Shown here: one piece after another, positions 35,256-43,969 of the stretch
How the letters are laid out: every line of letters begins with the position of its first letter
Position numbering within the stretch: the stretch's first letter is position 1
Assembly: GCA_963720705.1 (NCBI GenBank)
Contig: CAVRGJ010000002.1
Coordinates: 124,001-188,000, forward strand
DNA: 64,000 nucleotides
Direction: 5' to 3'
DNA from: DASWJZ01 sp963720705
GTDB taxonomy: Bacteria; Pseudomonadota; Alphaproteobacteria; Rhizobiales; Afifellaceae
The notes under the pieces: model-generated
Told to the model about the DNA's origin: nothing
What the model saw: the letters and a program-made list of their open reading frames with translations, nothing else
Database searches by the model: none
Made by a program: the position numbers and the translations under genes

Positions 35256-36008
35256 TTGTCAGATACCTTAGTCGTTCGTTCGCGCGCCTTCAGCAGCGAG
35301 TTGAGGGAAGCTGCTGTTTCAGTAGAAAATTCAGCCTGGAGTCGACTGGGATATTTGAATTTCACGGAGGCGCATCAGGAGTACTACGACTCCGTGCTGG
35401 ATAGATTTTCCGACCTCCAGCTCTGCCTCGTTCAGGTAGAAACGAATACTCCGGTTGCTCTTGCAAATTGCGTGCCCGCATATTGGCACGGCGACTTTGA
35501 CGATCTGCCCTCGGAAGGTTGGGACTGGCTGCTCGAACGCGGTGCAACAAACCGCAGCGGCCGCGCAAACGTCCTTGGCGCGCTCGCGATCTCGGTTCCG
35601 CCGGAACAGCGCGGGCGGGGATTTGCCGCGCGGATGATCGACGAGCTCTGCGTGTTGTCCAGGCGATATGGCTTCGAGGCTATGCTCGCGCCGGTCAGAC
35701 CGACCTCGAAGTGCGATTTTCCGCGGGTGCCGATCGAAGAATATATCCGTTGGAAGGACGCCGACGGGCGGCTCTTCGATCCCTGGCTCCGGAGCCACCT
35801 CTCACATGGCGGCAAGATCGTCCGCCCGTGCGAACGGTCGATGGTGGTGGAGCAGCACATCGCCTTTTGGGAGACCTGGGCGGGCCGGCGCTTTGAGGCA
35901 TCGGGAGAGTACCTCCTCGACGGCGCGCTCTCACCAATCAACATCGACGTCGAACGCCAGATCGGCCGCTACGAAGAGCCAAACGTATGGGTGGCGTACT
36001 CGTCGTAG
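35256..36008 (+). CDS. GNAT-family acyltransferase
   Basis: A 250-residue protein with the acyl-CoA-binding motif ISVPPEQRGRGFAARMI (QRGRGFA at 118-124), which places it in the GNAT superfamily. The C-terminal half (about 145-250; FPRVPIEEYIRWKDADGRLFDPWLRSH) is conserved-looking but I cannot name it. The predicted start is TTG, 9 bp after AAGGGA; no in-frame ATG is available before the domain. It is the first gene of an accessory cassette, behind CtrA-like sites. The acyl donor and acceptor are unknown. Confidence 0.72.
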   Translation: MSDTLVVRSRAFSSELREAAVSVENSAWSRLGYLNFTEAHQEYYDSVLDRFSDLQLCLVQVETNTPVALANCVPAYWHGDFDDLPSEGWDWLLERGATNRSGRANVLGALAISVPPEQRGRGFAARMIDELCVLSRRYGFEAMLAPVRPTSKCDFPRVPIEEYIRWKDADGRLFDPWLRSHLSHGGKIVRPCERSMVVEQHIAFWETWAGRRFEASGEYLLDGALSPINIDVERQIGRYEEPNVWVAYSS

Positions 36009-36037
36009 CTTGGGGTGGAGTCCTGGAGTACCCTTCG

Positions 36038-36622
36038 ATGAGGACGGCGTCCTACGTGAGTTCGGTGCGCGGCGCCTTGCCGGATTGCGATCGCCCGCTA
36101 TTGGACCAGGCGTTTGCCGGAGATGCGCTGGCGGCACGACGCCTGATGATAGTCGCGCCGTTTCGAACGCGCGGCCACATCGCCTGTCTCGCCTATCAGC
36201 TCAAGACACCGAACCCTGCCTACCGGGAGATTCTGCAAGCCGCGTGGACACCAAAGACGCGGCATCTCATCGTCGACTTCTGGCCAAGCCCGATGATACG
36301 CCGAATGTTTGTACGCGCCGATTTTTCAGTTCCGGTGTTTCCAAGTTCGTTGACAGTTTTTCGATCCGCGTGCGGCGTGCCTGTTCGGAAGGCCGCAGCG
36401 GGTCTGATCTGGACGCTCTCCTTCGAACAGGCCGCGCAACAAGGAGGGTGCCGCCCGGCGAAGATACTTCGCGCCACCGTCGATGCGAGCGACGTTATCT
36501 ATTGGGGCAACTCCAGCGGCGAGCAGGAAGTGATCTCACGCCAGCCTTTGAAAAGTATCGTCGTTCTGCCGGCCTCCCGTCGGCCGCTCGAGCCGGCGCA
36601 ACTCGTTCAGGGCGGACGCTGA
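36038..36622 (+). CDS. Unknown protein with an ADP-ribosyltransferase-like R-S-E pattern
   Basis: A 194-residue protein I do not recognise by name. The order of motifs recalls R-S-E ADP-ribosyltransferases: R109 in LTVFRSA, an aromatic-T-x-S element IWTLS (124-128) in the STS position, and an E-x-E at 162-164 (GEQEVI) near the C-terminus. The N-terminal part (MRTASYVSSVRGALPD) is helical. The ATG follows CTGGAG and lies 29 bp after the GNAT stop, so the two are probably co-transcribed. It ends 2 bp from the stop of a convergent Fic-like gene. Activity is unproven. Confidence 0.55.
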   Translation: MRTASYVSSVRGALPDCDRPLLDQAFAGDALAARRLMIVAPFRTRGHIACLAYQLKTPNPAYREILQAAWTPKTRHLIVDFWPSPMIRRMFVRADFSVPVFPSSLTVFRSACGVPVRKAAAGLIWTLSFEQAAQQGGCRPAKILRATVDASDVIYWGNSSGEQEVISRQPLKSIVVLPASRRPLEPAQLVQGGR

Positions 36623-36624
36623 AG

Positions 36625-37116
36625 CTAGTTTGGCAGCCCTTGCGGTCGAAGGCCGCCACTCGGGACCCTTGATGTGGCACGGCGGCGCTCCGGCACCGTG
36701 CTTCCCCTCGCGCTTGAGCGCCGAGTGATCTGCCACATGAGCAGCGCGCGACCGCAACGGGCATTGCCGTCGGTGAAGGGACGAAGAAGCGAGTAAAGTC
36801 TGTGGAGACGCTGCGGTGGCGCCGCCAGCGTCCGAACGGCCGTCACGATCGTTGCGAGATCGACCTTCGGATCGACGCGGAACATGAGCCCGTCGTCGTA
36901 GATCCCAAGATCGGCCTCGTCGCGAAGCCTGGCGCCTTTCGCGATGTAGCCCACGAAGACCTCAAGGTTTTCTACGCGCAAGGCGTTCGTGGCGAAGAGC
37001 CCCCGATGCGCGGCGATCTCTTCCAGGGTTGGGAGGCGATCAATTCCCGACATCCTGTTGCTAACGCGCACAAAGTAAGGAACCCACGCGGCCATTGCGG
37101 AGGGATGAATTTCCAT
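36625..37116 (-). CDS. Degenerate Fic-like protein
   Basis: A 163-residue frame with a recognisable but altered Fic core: RPFTDGNARCGRALLMW (112-128) corresponds to HPFxDGNGRxGR. The catalytic His is Arg 112 and the third Gly of the motif is Ala 119. The upstream helix LEEIAAHRGLF and the EVFVGYIAKGARLRDEADLGIYDDG flap region are family-like. The last 35 residues are Arg/Ser-rich and do not look like a Fic C-terminus, so the gene may be decaying. AMPylation activity is not expected without the His. Confidence 0.5.
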   Translation of the reverse strand: MEIHPSAMAAWVPYFVRVSNRMSGIDRLPTLEEIAAHRGLFATNALRVENLEVFVGYIAKGARLRDEADLGIYDDGLMFRVDPKVDLATIVTAVRTLAAPPQRLHRLYSLLRPFTDGNARCGRALLMWQITRRSSARGSTVPERRRATSRVPSGGLRPQGLPN

Positions 37117-37219
37117 CGCCCGCCTTCTCGACTTCCGGAGTCGACCTCTGATCGCAATCTTCGCAGCAACTCTTTAAGATTGGTTTCCGGGCGATTCGAC
37201 AAAAGCGATCGGTGAGCAA

Positions 37220-37996
37220 GTGACAGTCAGCGGGAAGTTCTCCGGGGAGACGAAGCCCGACAGAAACGAGGACTTTGCGTGGTCGCAGTTCGATTCGGAG
37301 GCCTATTTCCAGCACTACTACGGGGAGCCGCACCCGGACGACGATAAAGTCATCCGACGCGCCTGTGCCGCGCTGATCGGCGCCGAACCGAAACGCGGGA
37401 AACTCAGCGTCGTCGACGTCGGAACGGGCCCGAATCTCTTTCCGATGCTACTGGCGCTGCCGCGGGCGTCCGACCTCACGGCTTGGGAGTTTTCCGATAG
37501 CAACGTGGCGTGGCTGAAGAACGAGATTGCCGACCGTACGATGCGGCCACAATGGAGGCATTTCTGGAACGTCATCGTGGAGTCTTATGGTTCGGACGCA
37601 GGACTTCCGGAAAATCCAAAGCCAATCATGCGGAAGATAGCGCGCATCGAACAAGGGTCGGTCTATGACCTTCCCGCGCGCCGCTGGGATGCCGCGACCA
37701 TGTTCTTTTGTGCCGAGTTGATTACCGGCGAGCGAAGCCAATTCGAGAAGGCTTGCGAGGGCTTCGCACGCTGCGTCCGCCCGGGAGGCACTTTGGCTGC
37801 GGCGTTTCTTGTCGGTTCCTCACGATACGTCATTGCCGAAAGGCCATTTCCGATTCTGGATATCTCCGAGGCCGACATCCTCGAAGTGTTTGCCCCAATC
37901 TCCCGCGACGTGCGGACCGAGCGGATCGGAATCGTGGAGCGGGAGATTCGCAGCGGCTATTCCGGAATGGTCTTCATGGTGGCGAAGGCGCTCTAG
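37220..37996 (+). CDS. SAM-dependent methyltransferase (NNMT/PNMT/TEMT-like), copy 1
   Basis: Class I methyltransferase of 258 residues. The SAM loop is VVDVGTGPN (64-72). AYFQHYYGEPHPDDD (29-42) and the late CEGFARCVRPGGTLAAAFL are shared almost word for word with the second copy at 40530. The length and pattern fit the small-molecule N-methyltransferase group that includes Streptomyces SCO2525-like proteins. The start is GTG. It is separated from the second copy only by a GGDEF-EAL gene. The substrate is unknown. Confidence 0.8.
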   Translation: MTVSGKFSGETKPDRNEDFAWSQFDSEAYFQHYYGEPHPDDDKVIRRACAALIGAEPKRGKLSVVDVGTGPNLFPMLLALPRASDLTAWEFSDSNVAWLKNEIADRTMRPQWRHFWNVIVESYGSDAGLPENPKPIMRKIARIEQGSVYDLPARRWDAATMFFCAELITGERSQFEKACEGFARCVRPGGTLAAAFLVGSSRYVIAERPFPILDISEADILEVFAPISRDVRTERIGIVEREIRSGYSGMVFMVAKAL

Positions 37997-38159
37997 CTTT
38001 GACTTTGTTTCGTCGCGCACAGAGGCCCGCGCGAGTAGAAGGAAGACGGCTTAATACAACCCCAACAAGAAGTTCGGCGCATTTTCGGCCACTATACTTC
38101 CAATAGTTGACGTTTTTTTCATCCCCGGCTGCGAAAAAGACACGATTAAAGGAGCCGCG

Positions 38160-40418
38160 ATGGCGTGGGCAGCGATTTTGGGGCGCCCCCGAGACGATCT
38201 TCAGAAACTTACTGAGGTCGTTGCGCTCGTTGTCGGGATTTTTGGCGTTCTCGTCGTCGGCATCATGATCTATGCCGGCGTCGTCGCCAACAGGTCCGCG
38301 CTCGACCGTGATCAAGTTCTTTTGGAAAACGCGTTTGACCAAAGCATATCGCGGGTCCTGAACGAGCAGAAAAGCGTTTCGTGGTGGGACGACTCGGTCC
38401 AAAACACCGTCGTAAAGTTCGATAAGGAATGGATCGACTGGAACATCGGCACGTTCCTGACAGAGACCTACGGTCACGACGAAATCTACATACTGTCGGA
38501 CTCCGACAAGCTCATATATTCGATGAAGGATAGTAAGGCGTCCGGCGTCGATGACGACGAGCGGATGCGCCAGCTTGCGCCCATCATCCACGAGATCCGC
38601 GGCGAGCCATCTGGGCTCCGCGTCCGAAACGATCTCTTCGCCGCGGCACAGAAGACCTACGATCAGCTTTCCAAGGTCCTGGCCTTCGCCAAATGGAGCG
38701 GGCATATCCTTGACCCGGGAGGCAAGCCGGCCCTCGTTTCGGTGATCACGATTGCACCGAACACCGATATGAGCCTCGCCACGGGGGATCCGTACCTGCT
38801 CGTGAGTATTGTCTACATCGACGATGAATTCATCGCCGACCTTTCTCGTTCGCTGCTGATTCCGGATCTCAACTTGTCGAAAAGCACGGCGGGGATCGAC
38901 GGAACGTTTTCAAAGGCGTTCGTCACTGACGATGGGTCGCAGGCGGGTGTTATCAGTTGGACGCCGCGGCAGCCGGGGCGAATCCTCTTGACGGTCGTCC
39001 TGCCACTTGTCGTCCTCGGCCTGTTGGTCTTCGGTCTTTTCACGGCGCTGACGCTGAGAAGGCTCCGGCGCGCATCGACCGAGCTTGCCGATCGAGAAGC
39101 TGACGCTCTCCACCGGTCCAGACATGACGCGCTCTCAAGTCTGCCCAATCGATTCTTCTTCAGCGAAGTGGCGGCGCGCGTCATTGGGGAGCAAATGCAC
39201 ACCCGTGGCGTTGTAACGCTAGCCTATCTGGACATCGACCGCTTCAAAGATATCAACGATACGCTGGGCCATCATGCCGGCGACGAACTGATCAAGGCGG
39301 TGGGTAACCGCCTCAAAGGTCTTATCGGAGAATCCGACTTCCTTGCGCGATTCGGAGGCGACGAACTGGCGGTGCTGAGAATTTCTCGCATCGATGAGGC
39401 CGCTGTTCTTTCGGAAGTGCTGTTGAAAGCGTTCAGGACGCCCTATGGCCTCTTTGGTCAGCGCATAAAGATATCGGCCTCCATCGGCTTGGTCATCGCG
39501 CCCAAGCATGGTGTCAACGTCGAAGAGTTGATGCGAAAGGCGGATATCGCTCTTTACCAGGCGAAGGCCGAGGGCCGCGACAGGGCGGTGGCGTTCACGG
39601 AAGAGATGGGTCAAGACGTCGAGATTCGCCGTGCCGTCGAGTTGGACCTACGCGAGGCGATTGAAAAGGATCAGTTGAGCCTCTTTTATCAACCGATCGT
39701 GACCGCCGCCACCGATGACGTCGCCGGGGTCGAAGCCCTCCTGCGCTGGCAGCATCCGACGCGCGGCAACATACCGCCGATGACGTTCATTCCGATTGCG
39801 GAAGAGTCCGGCCTCATGCCGGCTCTCGGAGCTTGGGTGCTGGAACGCGCTTTCATCGATCACGCGCAGTGGCCCGAGTTCGAAATGGCGATCAATCTTT
39901 CTCCCGACCAATTCCGCCATGTCGATCTGGAGCAGTTGCTGAAGGATCTTGTCAGAAAGCATTCAGTCGACACCTCCAAGATCGTTCTGGAGATAACCGA
40001 GAGCCTGTTGCTCGAATCGACGCCTCGCGTGCACGCCACGCTGAAGGCGATCAAGGAAATGGGATTCAAGATCGCCCTCGACGACTTCGGGACGGGGTAT
40101 TCGAGTCTCACCTACCTAAGGACATTCACCTTCGACAAGCTCAAGATCGATCGGTCGTTTGTCACCGGCTTGCCGGAAGCGCAGAACTCTCGAACGATCG
40201 TTCGCGCCATCGTGAACCTCGGGCGGACCCTGGGCATGGAGGTCGTCGCCGAAGGCGTTGAGAGTGAAGCCGAAGCCGCGATGATGCGTTTGTTCGGATG
40301 CACGGCATTGCAGGGCTACTTCTTCTCCAAGCCCGTTGATAGGGCGGCGTGCGACGCGCTGTTGCAGGCCCAACGCGAACGCCTCGCGGAAGCCGAGCGT
40401 GCACGGCTGAGCGCTTGA
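38160..40418 (+). CDS. Membrane CHASE4-GGDEF-EAL cyclic-di-GMP protein
   Basis: A 752-residue signalling protein. Transmembrane helices at about 20-41 and 275-298 enclose a periplasmic CHASE4-like sensor (about 60-225; SVSWWDDSV is typical). A GGDEF domain follows with GGDEL at 399-403, then an EAL domain with EALLRW at 525-530, DDFGTGYSSL and VAEGVE intact. Phosphodiesterase activity is likely. The cyclase motif has Leu in the last position and may be active or only GTP-binding. AAAGGAG precedes the ATG. It lies between two paralogous methyltransferase genes. Confidence 0.92.
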   Translation: MAWAAILGRPRDDLQKLTEVVALVVGIFGVLVVGIMIYAGVVANRSALDRDQVLLENAFDQSISRVLNEQKSVSWWDDSVQNTVVKFDKEWIDWNIGTFLTETYGHDEIYILSDSDKLIYSMKDSKASGVDDDERMRQLAPIIHEIRGEPSGLRVRNDLFAAAQKTYDQLSKVLAFAKWSGHILDPGGKPALVSVITIAPNTDMSLATGDPYLLVSIVYIDDEFIADLSRSLLIPDLNLSKSTAGIDGTFSKAFVTDDGSQAGVISWTPRQPGRILLTVVLPLVVLGLLVFGLFTALTLRRLRRASTELADREADALHRSRHDALSSLPNRFFFSEVAARVIGEQMHTRGVVTLAYLDIDRFKDINDTLGHHAGDELIKAVGNRLKGLIGESDFLARFGGDELAVLRISRIDEAAVLSEVLLKAFRTPYGLFGQRIKISASIGLVIAPKHGVNVEELMRKADIALYQAKAEGRDRAVAFTEEMGQDVEIRRAVELDLREAIEKDQLSLFYQPIVTAATDDVAGVEALLRWQHPTRGNIPPMTFIPIAEESGLMPALGAWVLERAFIDHAQWPEFEMAINLSPDQFRHVDLEQLLKDLVRKHSVDTSKIVLEITESLLLESTPRVHATLKAIKEMGFKIALDDFGTGYSSLTYLRTFTFDKLKIDRSFVTGLPEAQNSRTIVRAIVNLGRTLGMEVVAEGVESEAEAAMMRLFGCTALQGYFFSKPVDRAACDALLQAQRERLAEAERARLSA

Positions 40419-40529
40419 CGGTCGACTTCGGCTTGCGACGGGGTTAGACCGTCGCCTTCTGCGTCCCGCGGTGTATTTCATTTTGCGTGCGGAGCGCATC
40501 GCGTTCACTCAGGTCAATCGGCGGCTCGC

Positions 40530-41270
40530 ATGACTCAGGCGACACCTGAACACGATATTTCGACAATCGACCCGGATACGTACTTCGCGCACTATTACGA
40601 AGAGCCGCATCCAGACGATGATGTCGTGCTTCGGCTTGCCTGTGCAGCGATCCAGGATTCGCAGCCGGCCGGCCCGCTTGCCTGCATCGACGTTGGAACC
40701 GGGGCAAACCTCTACCCGCTCTTCGCAGCGCTGCCGCGGGCTGCGACCCTGACGGCATGGGAATACGCGAAACCGAACGTCGACTGGCTGAAGAAGGAGC
40801 TCGCGGAAAGTGGAATGCGGCCGCAATGGCAGCATTTCTGGCAGGTCGTAAACGACAGCTACCAAGGAAACGCGGGGCCGATCGCCGACCCGATCGCCGC
40901 GCTGCGATCAAAGACAACGATTCACCAGGGCTCGATCTACGATCTTCCGGAGCGTGCGTGGGATGTCGCGACGATGTTTTTTTGTGCGGAGGCGGTGACC
41001 GACAAGCAAGAGGAATTTGACCGGGCGTGCAGCTGCTTCGCGCGTTGCGTCAGGGTCGGCGGGACGCTCGTTGCGGCGTTTCTGTTGAACTCGAAATCTT
41101 ATGTCTTGGATGGGCGCAGATATCCCGTGATGACGCTGACCGAGGACTCACTCGTGCGCACCTTTGCCGGCCTCGCGACCGACCTGAAGCTGCAGAAGAT
41201 CGGGCTCGTCGAGAAAGAGGTCAGAAGCGGGTACACCGGGATGGCGCTTCTCACCGGCAAGTCGGCCTGA
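40530..41270 (+). CDS. SAM-dependent methyltransferase (NNMT/PNMT/TEMT-like), copy 2
   Basis: Paralogue of the methyltransferase at 37220, 246 residues, with DVGTGAN (54-60), TYFAHYYEEPHPDDD (17-31), WDVATMFFCAEAV and SCFARCVRVGGTLVAAFLL. The C-terminal KEVRSGYTGMALL matches REIRSGYSGMVFM of copy 1. A hairpin with GACGGTC/GACCGTC arms lies between the GGDEF-EAL stop and this gene. Duplication around a signalling gene suggests that the cassette moved or expanded as a unit. Confidence 0.82.
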   Translation: MTQATPEHDISTIDPDTYFAHYYEEPHPDDDVVLRLACAAIQDSQPAGPLACIDVGTGANLYPLFAALPRAATLTAWEYAKPNVDWLKKELAESGMRPQWQHFWQVVNDSYQGNAGPIADPIAALRSKTTIHQGSIYDLPERAWDVATMFFCAEAVTDKQEEFDRACSCFARCVRVGGTLVAAFLLNSKSYVLDGRRYPVMTLTEDSLVRTFAGLATDLKLQKIGLVEKEVRSGYTGMALLTGKSA

Positions 41271-41338
41271 CGCCCAACCGGCGTCCTCCTACCGACAGGT
41301 TTGAACTTTGGCTTTACGCCGAGCTTGGATGTGATAGC

Positions 41339-41354
41339 TTATTTTACAAAATAA
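41339..41354. promoter_or_regulatory. ROK-repressor operator candidate
   Basis: TTATTTTACAAAATAA is a perfect 16-bp inverted repeat (TTATTTT/AAAATAA). It lies just upstream of GGGAGG and the GTG start of the ROK gene. It resembles the AT-rich sites of the NagC/Mlc type, so autoregulation of the sugar operon is likely. Confidence 0.7.
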
Positions 41355-41369
41355 AGGAAAGGGAGGATC

Positions 41370-42623
41370 GTGAGGCTCAAGGGCGACCAGAGCACCTCGC
41401 GCGCTCTCAATCGGCGCCTGGTGCTCAATCAGTTGCGCCATAACGGGCCGATGAGCAGGGCAGCCATTGCGGCCGCCGTCGGCCTGAGCCCCGCTGCGGT
41501 TACTTTCGTCACAGCCGAACTGATCGCCGAGGGTCTCCTGGTGGAGCGTGAAGCGATCATCGCGGCGACCGGCCGACGTCCGGTGCCGCTTGAGATCGAC
41601 TACGCCTCCAAGTTCTCAATCGGGCTCAAGGTCATGGTGGAGCGCGTGCTCGGCGTGGTCACGGACCTGGCAACGCGCGTCGTCGCGGAAGCAGAGCTCC
41701 CGTTGTCGGGACATGAGCCTCAGTCAGTCGTTGCCGTCAGCGCGCACGTCGTCGAGCAGCTTCTGGCGCGCGCGAAAGTCAAGCGATCGCGGCTCATCGG
41801 CATCGGATTGACGCTCGCCGGACAGGTCGACGCGGAAGCGGGGATGTGTCGCCAGATGCAGCGCTTTGGCTGGCGCGACATCCCCATCGGGGCCATGCTT
41901 GCCGAGATCGTTTCGGTCCCAGTCTGGGTCGACAACGACGCCAACGCCTTTGCCGTCGCACAGCATCTCTTTGGCCGCGCTCGCGGTTTGCAGAGCATTG
42001 CCGCCATCGCGGCCGGGCGCGGCGTGGGAGCAGGGTTCGTCATCGATGGACGTCTCTATCGTGGCGGCAGCGGCGCGGCGGGTGAATTCGGCCACAATTT
42101 CGAGGAAAGCGGTCGCCGCTGCGAGTGTGGCAGGGACGGGTGCATCGAGGCGTATTGCTCGGACGCCGGCCAGCTCCGTAGTTGGGCGGAAATCGATCCG
42201 GCCGCCGTCGGAAAGACCGTCGAACAGCTCGCAGAAGCTGCCAACGCTGGTGTTTCGAGCGCGCGACAGGTCCTGAGGGAGTCTGGCAGGCGCCTCGGAC
42301 GGCACGTCGCCGCGCTCGTCAACGTGATCAATCCCGAGATGATCGTTTTCGGCGGGGAGGGCGTCCGCTTCGGCGGCCACCTCTTCGACCCCCTCCGAGA
42401 GGTCCTCGAGGAAGTCTGTTATCCCGGCTCGCCGCCGATAGCGTTCGACTGGGAGCCTGACAGCTGGCAGCGCGGAGCCGCGGCGCTGGCCATCCAGCAC
42501 TTCTTCAACTTCGAGGCTACGGGAGGATACACCCCAAAGAGCAGTAAGCGAAACGTGTCGCGACGACATAGAATGAACCAAGGGCTCCCGAACGCTGAGC
42601 GTTTTGAAGCGAGCCGCGCCTAG
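41370..42623 (+). CDS. ROK-family transcriptional repressor (NagC/XylR type)
   Basis: A 417-residue repressor. The winged helix is at about 15-60 (LRHNGPMSRAAIAAAVGLSPAAVTFVTAEL). The sugar-binding ROK domain has VDNDANAF (D190) and the zinc motif H242 with C251, C253 and C258 (CECGRDGC). A tail of about 35 residues after the domain (TPKSSKRNVSRRHR) is basic. The GTG follows AAGGGAGGATC. It heads the operon of a glucose/xylose-type ABC importer and a XylB-like dehydrogenase, so an aldose is the probable inducer. Confidence 0.9.
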   Translation: MRLKGDQSTSRALNRRLVLNQLRHNGPMSRAAIAAAVGLSPAAVTFVTAELIAEGLLVEREAIIAATGRRPVPLEIDYASKFSIGLKVMVERVLGVVTDLATRVVAEAELPLSGHEPQSVVAVSAHVVEQLLARAKVKRSRLIGIGLTLAGQVDAEAGMCRQMQRFGWRDIPIGAMLAEIVSVPVWVDNDANAFAVAQHLFGRARGLQSIAAIAAGRGVGAGFVIDGRLYRGGSGAAGEFGHNFEESGRRCECGRDGCIEAYCSDAGQLRSWAEIDPAAVGKTVEQLAEAANAGVSSARQVLRESGRRLGRHVAALVNVINPEMIVFGGEGVRFGGHLFDPLREVLEEVCYPGSPPIAFDWEPDSWQRGAAALAIQHFFNFEATGGYTPKSSKRNVSRRHRMNQGLPNAERFEASRA

Positions 42624-42635
42624 GAGGAAATGCAG

Positions 42636-43907
42636 ATGAGGACAATCGGATGTGTCGCCCTCGGGGTGGCTGCCCTAACGTTGGGCTTTGTGACCGCCGT
42701 CAGCGCGGCGCCGAAAACGAACTTGCTTCACCAGTGGGACAACGGCTCCGACGCCGCGGCGATCGCGAAGCTTGGCGAGATGTTCACCGCAGCAGGCGGC
42801 GAATGGCAGCAGACGTCAATCGCCGGCCATACCGCCAACACGCTTGCAAAACTTCGCGCTGATGTTGTCGCAGGCAATCCGCCTCCAGCCGTTCAGCTCA
42901 AGGGCCCCGAGATCGCCGAGTGGAACGAGACCGGCATGACCTTGAATCTCGACGATCTCGCCAATACCGAAGGGTGGGACAAGGTCGTCGCGCCGGAGCT
43001 CCTCCCGGTCATGAAGCCCGACGGCCATTGGGTGGCCGCGCCGATGAACATCCACCGCATCGACTGGATGTGGGCGAGTAAGAAGGCGCTCGACAAGGCC
43101 GGCATCACGGAGCTTCCGAAGACCTGGGCCGAGTTCAACGCAGACTGCGACAAGATCGTCGCCGCCGGACTGATCTGCATCGCCCATGGAAGCGCCGACT
43201 GGACGGACGCGACCACCTTCGAGACGGTCGTCTATGGCATGAATCTCGATCTCTTCAAGAAAGCCTTCGTCGAAGGCGACATCGATGCGTTGCGCAGCCC
43301 GGAAATGGTCGCCGCGTTCACGCAGATGCGAACCATGGTCGACAAGTACATGGATCCGGGCATTGCCGGCCGCGCCTGGGATGCAGCTCTCAACATGATG
43401 GTCAAGGGCGACGCCGCCTTCTTCTTCATGGGCGACTGGTCGATCGGGACCTTGAACGCAGCAGGGGCGAAATACGGCGAGGATTATCTGTGCACACGCG
43501 CACCAGCCGACAACGGCAAGCCGGGTTTCATTTTGAACTCCGACTCGGTCGTGTTCTTCAAGCAGAACGATCCGGACTACCTCGCCGGATCGGAGCTCCT
43601 TGCGCACCTGATCATGTCGCCTGACTTCCAGACCATCTTCAATCAGGCGAAGGGCTCGATCCCCGCGCGGCTCGACGTCAACATGTCCGGTGAAGGTTGG
43701 AATCCCTGCCAGCAGCTGTCGCAGAAGGACCTGCAGGCATCGATCGACGCTGGGACTCTGGTGCGCTCGATGGCCCACAACATGACGGTACTGCAAAAGT
43801 ACCGCGGTGCCATGATGGACACGATCACCGAGTTCGTGAACACGCCGTCCATGACGCCCGAAGACGCCGCCAACCAGATGGCTGATTCGGTCGAGGCGCA
43901 GATGTAG
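42636..43907 (+). CDS. Sugar ABC transporter binding protein (family 1, aldose type)
   Basis: Periplasmic binding protein of 423 residues. The signal peptide ends at AVSAAP, and the mature protein starts NLLHQWDNGSDAAAI. The pattern MNIHRIDWMWASKKALDKAGI and KGDAAFFFMGDWSIG matches glucose/mannose-type (GtsA-like) proteins. An ATG at 42630 lies only 2 bases from AGGAGG; the next in-frame ATG at 42636 has proper spacing and is chosen. A strong hairpin follows the gene. Confidence 0.9.
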   Translation: MRTIGCVALGVAALTLGFVTAVSAAPKTNLLHQWDNGSDAAAIAKLGEMFTAAGGEWQQTSIAGHTANTLAKLRADVVAGNPPPAVQLKGPEIAEWNETGMTLNLDDLANTEGWDKVVAPELLPVMKPDGHWVAAPMNIHRIDWMWASKKALDKAGITELPKTWAEFNADCDKIVAAGLICIAHGSADWTDATTFETVVYGMNLDLFKKAFVEGDIDALRSPEMVAAFTQMRTMVDKYMDPGIAGRAWDAALNMMVKGDAAFFFMGDWSIGTLNAAGAKYGEDYLCTRAPADNGKPGFILNSDSVVFFKQNDPDYLAGSELLAHLIMSPDFQTIFNQAKGSIPARLDVNMSGEGWNPCQQLSQKDLQASIDAGTLVRSMAHNMTVLQKYRGAMMDTITEFVNTPSMTPEDAANQMADSVEAQM

Positions 43908-43925
43908 GAGCGACCAATAGCGATT

Positions 43926-43954
43926 GGCTGCGGCGGATCCGCTCCGCCGCAGCC
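43926..43954 (+). terminator. Intercistronic stem-loop after binding-protein gene
   Basis: GGCTGCGGCGGA and TCCGCCGCAGCC form a perfect 12-bp stem with a 5-base loop, 16 bp before the permease start. No T run follows. It probably protects the binding-protein mRNA and reduces read-through to the permease genes. Confidence 0.8.
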
Positions 43955-43969
43955 TGATCTGGCTGCACT

